Source: Lotus japonicus (Eukaryota; Streptophyta; Magnoliopsida; Fabales; Fabaceae). Taken from it: 64,000 nt of DNA. A program made the position numbers and the translations under genes. Shown here in pieces: positions 20,301 through 33,185 of this stretch. A model generated the notes under the pieces. It was given only the letters and a program-made list of their open reading frames with translations. It searched no databases and was not told where the DNA came from. The stretch spans positions 32,519,763 to 32,583,762 of the forward strand of contig NC_080046.1 in NCBI RefSeq assembly GCF_012489685.1, read 5' to 3'. The first letter of the stretch is position 1; the number at the start of each line of letters is the position of its first letter.

Positions 20301-23300
20301 CTCATTCGTCTCCCTGGTGTCTTGGTTTTTTGAAATAATATAAAGTGGTACTTCAAAGCTATTTTTACTAATTAATTCCCCATGAAATATATCTTAAAGA
20401 AGGGTACCTATGTCTATATTGTATTCAGTTCATGTGATTCCTTAGTTCTTCAAATGAATTTATGTTTGTTGTACTGAGTAAAGGGAAATAATGTTGGATA
20501 TCAATATATATTCATTCTTATCTCACATCTTTTGTGATAGTTATAATGAAGAATTTGGTCCTTGGTTACATGTTGCAGCATCTCAAAGTTATTTATGAAA
20601 TTGAAGAACAAAAACTTACTATTCAAGACCTGGAATTAGTGTTCATAAAGCGTAGGAGGAAGGTTGAAAAATGCACACGATTAGTGGAGGCTCATTCTTC
20701 TTACAGGACAATGCTGAAGATGTTCAGAGACAGATAATGCGTGCCAGCTATGACCAATTGACATGCTTTCATCTATGTGCCCATTTTCCATCTTTTTTAG
20801 TTCATTGTATGTACTCATATTTGTCCCATTTAAATGGTATTTTAGGCTTTAATTATGTCTAACAATGCTAATGAAGGTTTAAAGGATTTTTGAGACCCCT
20901 TGCATTATAGTATCAGAATTTTTGATCAACTTTTATAACATTACTATTGGTTTTTTCAGCGCTGGTTATGCAATCATATATCGACCGTAAATGATAATGG
21001 AATCTAGCATTTTTATGGAATCTATAATTAACTCTTTATAGTACATTTTTATGTATCAATATCTTTTAAATTGCCTAGAATCTGTTATCAGGTATATTAT
21101 GCTGCAATAATTTATCTAAATATCATGACTCAACTAACCAACTCTATTAGCCGCCGATAATGGCACCCAAATAAAATTGGTTTGTTCTTATTGGTTGGGT
21201 CTCTATTTGCAAGTATTGAGCGGTTAGACATGTCCCGTTGTTGTATAAGGAATCAACAATTTAAACTAAAATATTTTGTGGAAGATTTAGTTTCATAACT
21301 ATCTCTCATGAAGCTGTGCCTACTAAAAAAATACAAAATTTTGTTATTTATTTTGGTACGATCACTTCAATAATTTTTTTCATTTCAATGGCATTTGTTT
21401 ATTTCAATGGCAGTTATTAGTGACAAAATGGTACAAAAGTTTTTATAGTAATTTTAACTTAAATGTACAAGTTAAAGATTTAGATTCTCACATTAGAGTG
21501 AACATTTTACATGAAAATACTTTCATACATTTGCACAAATATTTTCTGCAAGTGAAAGATTGCACATAAAGATGACGATGCTCTTCAATATCAGCCAAAT
21601 CAATGCAATTGTATGACCTACTCTATCCACTGCATTTCAGCATTTTCTTAAATTGAATGCCAAAGTAAATTGATGGGGTAATTTTTTTGGCAGATTAAGA
21701 TGTTGCAGGTGAGTAAAGTATTTTGCACATTAGGGTCCATGTTATCCTAGGTGAGAGAGGAAAGCTAGCATTTATGAGAAGAAAGTAAGAGTTAGATCAC
21801 CGATCACATATTGAGTTCAAAGGAACAAAAATGTGCATTTTTATTTAATGCGTGTTATCCTTATGTTTCTCATGATTTCATATGGGAACTCTATTGTTGA
21901 CTCTTATTATCCTTCTCCAGGATCAAGAAATGCAGTATCAGCAATTGATATTAAGATCCCTTCACTTTGGGGTACTTTGTGAGCCATTTTGTTTTAGCTT
22001 CTGAGGTCATAAGAGAATATGTGAAGCCATAACTGATATGATGTTCAAACTTATTTTTTAAGTTAAATTAAATTTGAACTGGGAGCGTGCTAATCAAACT
22101 CCCTAAGTGAAAATTGTAGAGACATTAAAAAGGAGCTCTTAATCTACTCTTAATTTAGCAGCAAGGATTAAATATGGTCCTTAAAAGTAGAGATATGGTT
22201 GGTGTCATGGTTAATTGCTTGAAGACTTGATTCTGGCATATTTGTAATCCATCTCATTGCCCCATTTGATTCTCCTGGAAGATTGTAAGAATAATAAGAA
22301 GGTCATCTTAATTACATCAGTTCCGCACATTATGGTGACACTCATTCTGATCATCCTATGTGTTCTTTCAAGAACTATAAAACTTGAAAATGTGGAGAAA
22401 CTGTTTCGAACAAAGAAGTAAACACACTTTGCAATCAATAGCAAATTGAATTTAAGATATGGATACTTTTTAAAAATTTCATGGACACCAAGTTTCTTCT
22501 TCTCAAAAGGAAGGAAACGTTCTTCCCAATCTTCATGGAAGAATTCTTAAAGGAGCTTATCAGCTACAGCTACTACATGATGAGAAGATAGAGAGAAGCT
22601 GAATGGGAGAAACAAGGAGCTCCATAGCAATGTGGATTTATTGATGAAGGAAAAGGAAATATTTTCTCAATCATTTTTTGCATTGTTTATACATGCATTG
22701 GGCTTGATTCTTAATGAAATTGTCTGATTCTGACTCCTAAAAGTATTTTAAAAGTGTGCCTTAAGTTCTATGATGGTGAAATCGGATTCTCCTCACTATC
22801 ATGAATCATCATCAGTACTCACAGTTTAACATACAACATAATATTTGAAGAAAATCGAAATTTAAATGAGGATCTTTTCCTGAATGAGTTTTATAATGCC
22901 ATTAATACGTAAATTGTCTGCAATGATTCATTTGATAAAGAAATCGAAATTTTCCAATGATTCAATCTATGTTGCTAACTTAATTTTTTTTAGATGTTTG
23001 ATTTCTTTCTCACTGGAGATAATGGGATCTCTATAGAATGGAACATCAAGAACGAACATAGGATTTGGTTGTTCTATATTAACCATTGTGTCCGGCTCTC
23101 AGCCTTGGAGCTTTCCTTCCTTAACTCATCTGGTAAGATAATTCGGAAAATTTTCCAGCTAACAAGGTATAAAGCTTTACTTAATAACCAATCTTTTATT
23201 TTTATGTGTAATTTTTTTGTGTGGAGAACATGCAAAATATCTAAGCCTCAATTGTGAAGAATTAAAAACTCCAGACTCTGTAGCAAAAACAAATTATCTT

Positions 23301-24104
23301 GCTTTTAGCCTTCCATAACATATTAGTAACAAAACTGAAAGAACATGACTAAATTAAGTTTAAAATCTGGAGCTACAATACAAAATGAGATCACATATAA
23401 TCTATTTATTTATGTTTAAGTTAGTAAGTAATAAGCTCCTATGAGTACGAACATTTTACATGAAAATACTTTCATATGTAAATTAAAAGAAAATATGCTA
23501 AAACTAATATAAAATTCTAGGCTACTCAATATCTGACGTGACTATTTTTGATAATTTTGAGTTCTTCCCTAATTTTCGAGCAGATCGGAGGCTGAAAAGT
23601 GAAATCATGGGTCACTGCTAATCACAACCACTCTGAGCCGCCACCATGGTCCTTGATATTTGTTGATGGCATTTTTGTTATCACTTTCTTCTCTATTTTG
23701 TGAAATAAAAAACCCTTCTCTTCATGATTTTGAATCAGAGTTGTTCAATAAGAATGTGATTTAGGATGCTGCTCGGAGTACGTAAGGAGGATGTGCTTGC
23801 CAATCAGAGGTCGATACAACTAACAGGAACCATATGAAAGACAAGTGGCTGAACTTAATGTCCTTAGGGTATGGGAAAATATACAAATGCAATCTTGATC
23901 ACGCACCAGTAGCTGTAAATATTCTGTATCAGGACTGTATCAGGATGCAATTAACATGAAAAAAGGGGACTCTAATAGTGGTTTTCTTAAGCTTCATTTT
24001 TTTCTGTTGAGTTTTATTTATGAGATTGAATTTATGAGACTTACTGAACCCGAAAGTGGTTCTTTATTTTATTCTTTCCTACTTATACCTTATGTAATTT
24101 GCAG
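17312..24104. other. Non-coding stretch with scattered exon-like pieces
   Basis: No intact gene. Pieces with splice-like borders include 18872-18944 (ARSSLEPDSAFELKNEIVK, donor GTATTC) and 20534-20737 (a Lys/Glu-rich, possibly coiled-coil frame, EIEEQKLTIQDLELVF). I do not recognise either family. Stretches around 21470-21545 and 23440-23480 share ACATTTTACATGAAAATACTTTCATA. The rest is AT-rich filler with short chance frames. Confidence 0.4.
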
Positions 24105-24170
24105 ATCAGGGTCCATTCGCATTCAAAGGAAGCCCTTATTGGACAGCTCCGAAGGTTCTAATTTGTTCAG
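24105..24170 (+). pseudogene. MAPKKK (MEKK/YDA-like) kinase exon fragment
   Basis: A single exon-like piece flanked by a pyrimidine tract plus GCAG and a GT donor reads FAFKGSPYWTAPKVLICS. This resembles the activation-segment motif of plant MAPKKKs, normally KGSPYWMAPEVI. The conserved APE is changed to APK and the Met before it to Thr, so it would not be a functional kinase site. No other kinase subdomains (VAIK, HRD, DFG) are visible nearby. It is best explained as a captured exon inside the Helitron-like region. Confidence 0.6.
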
Positions 24171-26070
24171 GTTCACTTATTTATATTTTAATAGCATCAT
24201 AGTTTTGTGACTCAATATCTTTGCTTTCTGATGACTAAGATTATAAAGAAATTCTAATGGATGCTGCCTTGCTGTGGATCTATTGAACTTGAACCTCCAC
24301 TTGGAGGAGTTTTACTAAGCTTGCCTAATAGAAGAATTTTAAGTTTCCTTTGCACGTATTTTCATTCTTTTTTTCACAAAAGAAAAATATATGATTTATT
24401 AAGTTGTTAATATCGTAATTTATTATGTGATAAATTATTGAATTACAATATTAAAAGAATAGACAGAATATTATTATTGTTGTCATTTTTTTTAAATCTT
24501 TGTAATTCGAATATGTCTTTCATTTTACAGTATTTTAATGTGTATTAATGTTAATAACTTAAAAATAAAATTTTTGGAGGACAAAACTATCATGACAGGG
24601 GCGTTGAAATTAAACCGCAAAATTAGGGTGTTATTTAAAAAAACATAACTACTTTATTTTCATGGTTTTAAAAAATGAGATTTTTTTTGGTACAAAAAAA
24701 AAGGGAGATTCAATTCAACTTAAAAAATGAGCATTTAAAAAATTAAATTTAAAGTAGCTTATCATAAATTCATAATCAATTATGATTCATATTTAAATAA
24801 TATTTTACTTTAGAAAAATAAATGATTCAATTTTAGACCAAAATTAAAAAAACCAAGAACTTATCTTGAAACTTAAAATATTTTAAAACAGCAGGGAACT
24901 TCTAGCAAAATTAAAGTGAATTATTTTAGATCAAATAAAAAAGAAACAACTTATCTTAAAACTTAGAAAGTATTTTCAAACAGTAGTGCAGTTCTAGGAA
25001 TTTAACACGAATTAAATTTAAATTACATGATACATTAATTTAGGGTGCAAATTAAAAAATATTCTAGCTACCTTTGAATTTTAAATAATTCAGCGTGCCA
25101 TAAGACTTTTTGAAGAATTCATTATTTCAAATGATTATCTATTATAGTTCGTCTTGCTTTATTTATTCAATCTATAAAACATATATTCTATAGTTTGCAC
25201 AAGAACTTAAAATGACACCGCCGACAAATTGACGTTAAAACTTCATGCTGTGTAAGACAAAAAAAAATTTATTTCAATATTTAAACGACCATATTAGGGT
25301 TATTCACTGCAACCAAAACGAAATAAACACAAATGTGCCTGAATACATAAAATATCCACTACGATTACAAAATAAAATTAACAATTTTTTATAAAAATTT
25401 AAAAATTATATAATTTTTAATTCCTCCGTCGAAGGCACGGGTCATATATTAAAAATATTAACTAACTATAATCCATTTAAAAATACATTAAAAACAATTA
25501 CTCCTGTCAAAGGGAAGAATAGATTCGGAAGGTGGTTCAAATCGGCATTTAATGTGCTCAAAATTTGCATGGACCCACAAATAATTTCAAAATTCAAGTC
25601 AAATTTACAAGTGCAGATATGATGAAGAAGATCAATGTGGAGAAGATGTAGAACCATTCCCTTTATGTTGCTTACACATAAAAATTTTCTTTATATTTCT
25701 TTATCCGCATTGACAATTTCTACTTTTTCGGGTATATTGACCTCGGTGGTCAATTAGAATCATTTTGACAATTTTTAAATTTTTCGTTTATTGACCACGG
25801 TTGTCAATTTTTCAAGGAATCGTTGTCTGTTTGAAAATCTTAGTGCGGAATTATATATATGTGCTTTTCAACCAAAAACACATTGCTCTGAAACAACAAC
25901 GATGAAAAAATTGTCAATTTTTGGGAACACTAAACCTATATGCTAAACTAACAAAATAACACCCACAAAACTTTAAAAAACCATAAAAAAAAGAACATAA
26001 CTATAATTAATAAGTAAATATTAAACAATTTGTTAAACAATTTTTTTTTAAAAAAATCAAGAACAAATTC
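24171..26070. other. AT-rich Helitron interior, no gene
   Basis: Only low-complexity frames. At 25424-25442 lies a weaker hairpin-like word (CCGTCGAAGGCACGG), similar to the true 3' terminus at 26071 but without a well-placed CTRR. It may be an older terminus. Confidence 0.5.
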
Positions 26071-26098
26071 CCCGTGCAAGGCACGGGTTAAAAACTAG
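26071..26098 (+). other. Helitron 3' terminus (hairpin plus CTAG)
   Basis: CCCGTGC-AAG-GCACGGG forms a 7-bp stem with a 3-nt loop; TTAAAAA follows, then CTAG, then host T. This is the canonical Helitron 3' end in plus orientation. Confidence 0.8.
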
Positions 26099-26535
26099 TA
26101 TTATTAAGATTAAGATATTAAAGGGGTAAAACTTAGGTACAGTACTTTAAGTGTTGTTGATACTGTTTTCCAATTAAAATTTGACACATGGACTAATTTC
26201 TTCTCTCTCCCTAACTCCGTTAACTCTCAACTTCTCAAGTTAACTTTACCAACTTCTCTGCTTCTTTTTAGAAATTGCTCCATCTCTCTCTTTTTGGTAA
26301 ACATAAGGAAGAAGCTCCATCTCTCTCACTCACTCACGACTTTTCCTCCATTTTTTTCAAAGGAAAAAAAATACAGGAACGAATTTCATAAATTTAAACT
26401 CAAATCATAGTCCCTTGAGATTGGGACGCACAAGTTCTTTGAGATTTGATCCAAAATCTCATTGATTCTAAAATTGAATCTAGCAGAGGCACAAGTGCAG
26501 GTGAGAGCCCTCTTGAGACTGTGAATCAGGCCATG
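26099..26535. other. Intergenic, no gene
   Basis: A pyrimidine-rich stretch between the Helitron end and the gypsy-1 LTR. The last five bases CCATG would be the gypsy-1 target-site copy, but its partner is lost in the gap. Confidence 0.5.
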
Positions 26536-29500
26536 TGTAACACCCCGATTTCGGTGGCGTCACTTTAGTAACCAAAAGTAAACTTAATGCGGAAAAACGT
26601 GAATATATATATATTTTTTTTGATTATAACTAAGACAAGACTGAAATAAATAAAACCCAAGTGCGAAAAGTAATAAAACTAATATACAATATATAAACAA
26701 CCCCCGCTGTAAGTAGCAACCTCGTCACGAGTGAACCTCCAGTGACGGGTAATAGAAGAGTAGCGCCCGTAGGCAAAAGTACAAACCAAAAGAAAAGGTT
26801 AAGTGTCCGCAACACTATCCCTCAAAATGAGAATAAGCTGGCCCATCGGCCTGAAACAAGACTTCCTAAGTCCAACCAACTCTCTGTGATTCCCGTAACG
26901 AAACCACACAAAAAGCTATAGGTGGGAAACTACCCTGTCCCGAATGAAACAAATGATGTTCAGAGCTAAGACTCTACTCCTACACTAATCCCATCTCGAG
27001 GAGCTCACACTAACACTCAATCCTACATGCTAGCGTGATCGTCGTCCGAATCTGAATCCAGAACGACTAAGTCTAGGTACATCCTCCGTCCTCCGCTCGC
27101 TATCGCGATGCGCTCCTGTTCCAGCATCCCAACTCTAGTTTCCCCCGAAGGGTGAACCGTCGTGAACTAGTCCGCCAAAGACATCTGACAAAGGGCGTTT
27201 GTTCGCCAAAGCACACACAGAAGACGCGAGGGTCAACTCCAAAGAATTATGTAAATAATAGCAAGGATAGATACAGATAATAGGATAGCCACTTAGGCTT
27301 TTAGCTAGGGATAACATCCTAGGGTTGCCTATCTCATGATGAATATAAACGACGATAAATCACAGTTAACATGCCTCAAATAGAATTAACAAGTATCAAA
27401 CACACTCATCACTAAGTCAGTATGCATGTTGCATGAAATGATATGCAGGTTAACCCAGTTAACCACATGCATTCCGGAAAGGGATGGACATCAAACGGAT
27501 CAGCCCTAACACCAGCCACGGTGGAACCATTTCGGCCCGCGTGCCTCTTACACCACACAAAGGTAGCCAGATCAGCAGTAAACCCGTAGGTCTGCCATTT
27601 CGGTCTGCTACAAGAGACGTCTATAAACGCTCTTTCACGGCATTCCGGGTCTTATGACCATTTTGGAAACCGACGAGGTCCAGAGTACGTCCTGTGTTAA
27701 TACCCCATTAATGTTGCATGTATGCAAAATGATTAGTCAAACAACGTCTCCGTCCTCACTCGACACGTCGCCACGTGTTCTAGGGAAGTTAAAGTCTCTA
27801 AAAGCTTACCCTAAGGTAAAGTCGATTCTGCGACCAAAAGACACACTTCATAACGACACATAGCTGCTCCAACAGCACCACAACCAACGCTGCTCCAACA
27901 GCACAATAACAAACGCTGCTCCAACAGCACAACAATAAACGCTGCTCCAACAGCACAACAACAAACGCTGCTCCAACAGCACAACAACAAACTCAACACT
28001 TGGATCCGACGACACTCCTCGTTTTTCCAAAACTATGATTTGACTTCCAATGCCTTCCTTCGAGGTTGTTATCATTACTTAAAGATTTTGAGGTTATTTA
28101 AGGTCTTATGAATTTTCTTTATAAAATAGATTCCATTTTGTCTTATCGCAAGTCTTATACATTTTCAGGATCTCCCAATCCCAAGTCGCTTCCAGAGGAT
28201 GTCTCGATCCACTAAACAAAATTAAGGCCCGAACCTCGTTCGTCCTATCAAACTTTCTCAAAACTCTCAAAATAAAATCGGCTTGACCTGCCCGCTATTC
28301 TCACCATTCAGAATCTCAGATTCCAGTACAGAGCATATTTAAATCATCACAATCAACAACATGTTATATATCAATAAATCGCATCATAAACACTTAGCAC
28401 TTAGCATATAAAGTATGCTCCACACATCCTAGATTACCCACATAGCACATAGCATGTAAGACAATCTCAAAAACATTCAGTAGATGAATCATCTACATTG
28501 TCAGCCGAAGCCTCAGAAAACATTTTCCAATCACACACAATTCCAGTGCATAAACAGTAAACAATGTCGAAACATCGACCCTAAGCATTAACTAGAGATT
28601 CAGTGAGAAGCCCTCACCTGTAGATTCTCCAGGACGATCTCCTAACACTTGTTCACAATCAAAGGCTTGCTCCTCTGGGAATTCCTCAAAATCACCTTTA
28701 GAGCAAAACCACAGAAATACTATCAGAATCTATCGAAAACTAAGCTATCGATACTTACTAAGGTTACTCGAAGTAATCTATACTCTAAGGTACGATAATC
28801 TAGCGCGAAAGACAAGTTTTCGGAAAAGGAAATTTTCCTCCTCCCCCCTAATAGAGCTCGGCCACTTTGTGCAATTATGGGGCTCGATTTTTCTTCGATC
28901 AAACTTGGTTCTTATGCTTTCATAAGCCGTAACTAAGGGTATTCTGAACTCGGAAAAATTATCGGATCAAAAACTGTCGCAGGGGTATTTTGGTCATGAT
29001 TTTTACTTAGGATTTTTCAAAACTGAAATCCCAAAAATAAAATTTTGCAGGGACGTCACCAACGACGTTTATGACAACTAATCCTACTAGCACTAAGCTA
29101 AGGCGATAGTTTTCAGCCTAAAGGTTGAAGCTTTACACCAAAAACTCCAAAAATGGGTATTTTAGGCTCAAATTGATTCCGGCGGAATTCCGGCGACATA
29201 ACGGAAAATCTAACCCGGCAGAAGTGATCTTGGGCGCATAAGGAAGAGGTTTAGAATCAGAAATGAAAGATTCAGGATAGTTTTGCAAAAACCCATAAAC
29301 TATCCGCTCAGAAAACTCTACAGAAAAGCTATGGAAAAAGCGATCAGAGGTAAGGATTAGCGACTATACCTCGAAGCCTTGAAGTAGCAACTAACGGATC
29401 AACGATCAAGCAAACGATGAAGAAAATCTTCTCTTCTCCCTCCCTTGTAGAACTCGCGGCCTTGATGAAGAAAATGGAGGAAAATTTGAGTTTTTCTTCC

Positions 29501-30223
29501 TTTCTTTGCTATATATAAAGGTTGGAAATTCGCGGGAAAATGAAAGTTTCGCGAATCTGATTTTTTTTGGCGTCATTCTCCGTGAATTCTAAGATAGGTT
29601 TTGGCGAAAGAATTCCAAAACTAAAATGACGTCTCCTTATATTTTTGGCAACTAAAGCATAGTCGGTATAAAACTATTTTACCCGATAAGTTGCTTTTTG
29701 CATCGAATGTCGGAATGGAAAACTTCCTTCTGAAGAAAGATTAAAATCATCAAGAGAAATGGGTGTACGCGTGTGGAATATTCATTTGAAGCTCTGAATA
29801 GAAAAAGTCTTCATCGTCGAGAAATTCTAGGGTTTTGAAATACCAGGGATTCGGTTTCGGCAAACTTCCGATGATTGGAATCAGACGTTCGTAGATCCTA
29901 GAGTTTCGCCTCGAAATGATGGTGATATATGGAAAAAGAGAAGTTCTAACATTTCTCTGAAGATTTTTGGAATTAACTGCCAGCGTGCCTAAAAGTGAAA
30001 ATTAGCTATATACTAGGGTTTCTGACCTAGGTTAAGCGTATAACGATCGTACTATAACTTTTATCGATCATGATGTAATCCTTTGACTTTTCCTGAACTT
30101 TCTCCTTCATAAATTTATTTCATTTACTAAACTCTTGTTCAGGTTTCCCTTCGCCATGCATCAAACCTACTGGTGAATAAGAATTTATTCACTTGGTATA
30201 AACTGAAAAACTTGGGCCTTACA
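26536..30223 (-). repeat. Gypsy-1 3' LTR (3688 bp)
   Basis: Starts TGTAACACCCCGATTTC and ends GGGCCTTACA on the plus strand (TG...CA). The minus-strand TATA-like word TTTATATATAG lies at about 29509-29520. A 26-bp minisatellite is at 27863-27991. Open frames inside (for example 27654-27863) recur identically in the other LTR and are not genes. Confidence 0.9.
27863..27991. repeat. 26-bp minisatellite in gypsy-1 LTR (5 units)
   Basis: Five tandem units starting GCTGCTCCAACAGCAC, each with a short GCTG/CAGC inverted repeat. The copy in the other LTR at 34512-34640 has the same number and order of variants. It lies about 1.5 kb downstream of the LTR TATA-like box, hence in transcribed leader. 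Confidence 0.9.
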
Positions 30224-30260
30224 TTACTACCCTCCAAAAAGAAAGTTTCGTCCTCGAAAC

Positions 30261-30509
30261 TTAAGGGTTAGTAAAAAAAAATTCTGAATATTGTCCCTTG
30301 GTCTTTTCCTCTAACTCCCATATAGCACCGTCTGTGTCTTTGTTCCAAATAACTTGCACTAAAGCACTCTGCTTTCCCCTCGATTGTTTCACTCTTCTAG
30401 TCCCAATGCTGACCGACGGCGTCTCAAAAGACATATCGTCCTCTAACTCTCTGTTGTCCGGTTCGACCACTTGAATCGGTTCTCCGTTGGAAATAATATT
30501 TGTTGGCAT
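30261..30509 (-). pseudogene. Gypsy-1 pol C-terminal remnant (integrase tail)
   Basis: The frame reads TRRVKQSRGKQSALVQVIW then AIWELEEKTKGQYSEFF. This matches the C-terminal tail of chromovirus-type gypsy integrases, where RVK..RG.....VKV.W precedes a WE.E.....YPE.F chromodomain-like end. It abuts the 3' LTR as expected for the end of pol. An overlapping frame at 30443-30661 suggests a frameshift upstream. The integrase core is absent. Confidence 0.7.
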
Positions 30510-31780
30510 TCGTGCAATCGCACAACCTTAACCACTTGCTCCTCTGCCCTTGTTCGTCCAAAATACTGATTAGAAACTCGGTACATCTCTATGTTCCAGA
30601 TTGAATGCTCAACTTGAGTCTTACTACCTTGTGCATGACAAGACTCATTCTCCTTAATCATAAATTCATCAACCCCTCATAAGCTAATCATCCTCTTGAT
30701 ATCCAACAATCCATTATTGTCGTCTTTGTCCTCAAAACCTTCCTCACTCAAACCAGTTTACACTTACTGAAATCCCTAACGCTTCGCATCAATCGAGATT
30801 TATCCTCTAGAAGATCAAATCATAACTATACCTCAAGGGACTTAACTAGTCATTTCGTCATCCGATCCTCCAACCTTCTGAGGTTTAACTACTATCGTAA
30901 CTGCTATCACCACTACATCCCTTACTCACACACGATTTCCAACTCCCCAAGTCAATCTTAATCATAGGATTCTTATTCAACTGAGCAAAATTCACTTGCT
31001 AACTCTATCAAGCATCACCGAAATCCATAACAAAGTTCCATTCACTATTAGACTCTGAGTAGCTTGTCCAACTATGATAACTTCAAGTATTCATCTTAAT
31101 ACTAACACTTTCCTTCTTGTAACTTGATTACCATCTTGTCGATAAACTTCTTAATCTCCCAATCAAATTATGACAAACTTCAAGTCCTATACACTTATGA
31201 CAAGAATTAATAGACTTAAAACCTAAACCTTTTCCAAGTTTGGATCTCTGATGCTCTGTAGCTCTCCAACATTTCCTAAAAGAATATTCATCTCTTACAA
31301 CGACAACTCCTTCCCAAAGAAAATCAATTACTTAACACGAACTTTCCTCCCAAATCCGACTAATCCTCGATCAATTCAAATTCATCTTACACATCCTTCT
31401 ATCAAAGTCCATATCCAGCTGTGATTCCGAAAATCACCCCCTCAATATTAAGTTGATCAGGCCTAATACATCGAAGGTGAAAATCTAGAAAAAGCCCACT
31501 GGAACAGTCAATGAGTTCCTATCATCCAGTGGTCGCAAATACCCTGACGTTAAATCTTCAATGATGTCGCTACGGAACTACACACCCTCGACATCATACG
31601 TATACTATCCATAATGAATCTCTATGAAATTCATTCTTCAGCTTCTAGCTTCCTTTTAAACGCATCGGTAGAAGACTACTTTCTAGGCTTAGCGTGTCAT
31701 TCTAAACCTCGTATAACTTCTATAGCTAAAATACGAGTAACAGTAAAGTAAAGTCATAATAGGCGTAGTAACTATAAGGT
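30510..31780. other. Non-coding interior of gypsy-1
   Basis: No pol domains are recognisable in any frame. Part of 31640-31860 is similar to 43310-43480 in gypsy-2: a shared linker with CTTCTATAG, TAAAACG/TCAACGCGTCGGTA and TAGCTTCCTT words. Confidence 0.6.
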
Positions 31781-31880
31781 CAAAGCGTAAACCATATACG
31801 TAAGATAGGTGTGTTTGCACACTCTACAAGAAAAATGGAACACATTATACTAGAATGAGAAAGAATGGTTAGAAAGTTAC

Positions 31881-32973
31881 CATCGTTCTTGCGCTCTCCT
31901 CTGACAAACCCCTCAGCTCTCTCACCGTCCATGGTGTAAACTCTTGCTTTAGCCGCAGGACGCTTTCCACGAGCAGTGTTCACGGTTGGCTCCGTCTTGG
32001 GTGCTCTGCACTGATCGGCAGTGTGCCCCATTTTGTTACAATTGTAGCATTTGGGCCTCGTGTCAAGACAAGCATTGGCATAGTGCCCCGGCTCCCCACA
32101 TCTGAAACAGGTCGTCTCCTTCTTCAAAGTCTGATCTCCGGAACCTCCAGCAGCACCCGTCATGGGTCTGTAAGATCCGGAAGTAAATCCTCTTCCAGCA
32201 GGACGCTGATATGGCCCCCTGCTCTGAAATTTCTCTCTGCTCTGAAAATTTTGAGAGCCCGACCTCATCGGCCCTCCAGTTCCAGTCCGGTTCAACCTCC
32301 GGTTCTTCATTAGCTCTACTTCCGTGGCCTTCTCCACCAACGACTGGAATCGCATGATTCCCAGTGGCCTCACTGAGTCCTCAATATCCGGCCTCAGTCC
32401 ATTAACGAAACGCTTGCACATATAGCGTTCGTTCACATGGTCGTGGAAGAATTGGAAATGCTTCGCCAAGGATTCCAGCTTCGAAGCAAATTCCGGCACC
32501 GACATACCTCCCTGACGGAGGGTTAGAAATTGTGACTCCCGCTCATCCCGAGCACTTGTTGGAAAGTATTTCTCCAAGAATGCGTCCCGGAAAGAGTTCT
32601 AGTTAATCTCTTCATGGTTGGCTTCCATGATTCCCTTGTTGCCTTTCCACCAGTACTCAGCATCGCCGAGCAACAGATAAGTCGCCATGCCCACCTTGGC
32701 ACCCTCAACAGTCTGTAGTACGCCGAATATCTTTTCAACCTCCTGGATCCAGAGATCCGCTTTGTCTGGGTCAGTACCACCAGAGAACTTGGGTGGGTTT
32801 TGCCTCCTGAAATCATTGAGGCCTTTATTCTGGTCCAGAGTTACTTCCCTCTGGCGCTGATGTTGTTCACGTGCTTCTTCAGCAGCACGCCTCATGGCAT
32901 TATCGTTTGCTTGCGCCGTCACAGCTTGGGCCATAGTGGCCATCATCTCAGCTAACTGGTTAGTGTTAACCAT
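31881..32973 (-). pseudogene. Gypsy-1 gag (capsid/nucleocapsid), one stop codon
   Basis: The start MVNTNQLAEMMATMAQ is 198 bp inside the primer site. The capsid part (retrotransposon gag domain) includes FSGGTDPDKADLWIQEVE and GDAEYWWKG, then FANGLRPDIE-like FVNGLRPDIEDSV. Two CCHC zinc knuckles follow: CFRCGEPGHYANAC and CYNCNKMGHTADQC. An in-frame TAG at 32601-32599 splits capsid in the middle, most simply a Trp codon change. The reading continues in the same frame to a probable splice-donor-like GATG|GTAAC at 31881, after which it becomes nonsense. Gag would package the element RNA in cytoplasmic particles. The product is about 360 aa if read through. Confidence 0.85.
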
Positions 32974-33170
32974 GTTCTGTTAAGTTAGACAAACAGTTAG
33001 TACTCATCATAAGATAGCATTTCCATAACTATACAATATGATTAAGCAATAACTTCAATCAATTTTTAAGCGAAAAATCGCTTGCAGACAATCAATTTTC
33101 ACTCTTTGCAGAGTCACACAACCTAGCACAGAAGACCTATTCCCCAACAACTCCCGAAAGACTCGACCGT

Positions 33171-33182
33171 GCTCTGATACCA
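33171..33182 (-). other. Gypsy-1 primer binding site (tRNA-iMet type)
   Basis: The minus strand reads TGGTATCAGAGC three bases after the LTR end. It is complementary to the 3' end of plant initiator tRNA-Met, the usual primer for these elements. Confidence 0.9.
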
Positions 33183-33185
33183 CAT

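Larger units (their letters stand above)
8686..26098 (+). mobile_element. Candidate gene-capturing Helitron, plus strand (5' end uncertain)
   Basis: The 3' end is good: hairpin 26071-26087 and CTAG at 26095-26098 followed by T. The interior carries exon-like pieces of unrelated genes (ABCG transporter at 16983-17311, MAPKKK at 24105-24170), the usual composition of plant Helitrons that capture host fragments. A possible 5' end is TCTCAGCACAG at 8686 preceded by A, but this is a guess from the A|TC rule. The Mutator-like element 8943-14030 would be a later insertion. Confidence 0.3.

Noticed and set aside
20534..20737. Possible coiled-coil protein
   Set aside because: Only 67 codons, no start context, no neighbours of the same frame; kept only as an exon-like piece in the region entry.
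25424..25442. Second Helitron 3' hairpin
   Set aside because: The stem is imperfect (CCGTCG against GCACGG) and no CTRR follows at the right distance.
27654..27863. 69-codon open frame, repeated at 34303-34512
   Set aside because: Both copies are the same LTR sequence; no family resemblance and no purifying signal can be claimed.
33171..33182. Repeated GCTCTGATACCA words as possible tRNA genes
   Set aside because: Each lies next to an LTR and is a primer binding site; no cloverleaf surrounds them.
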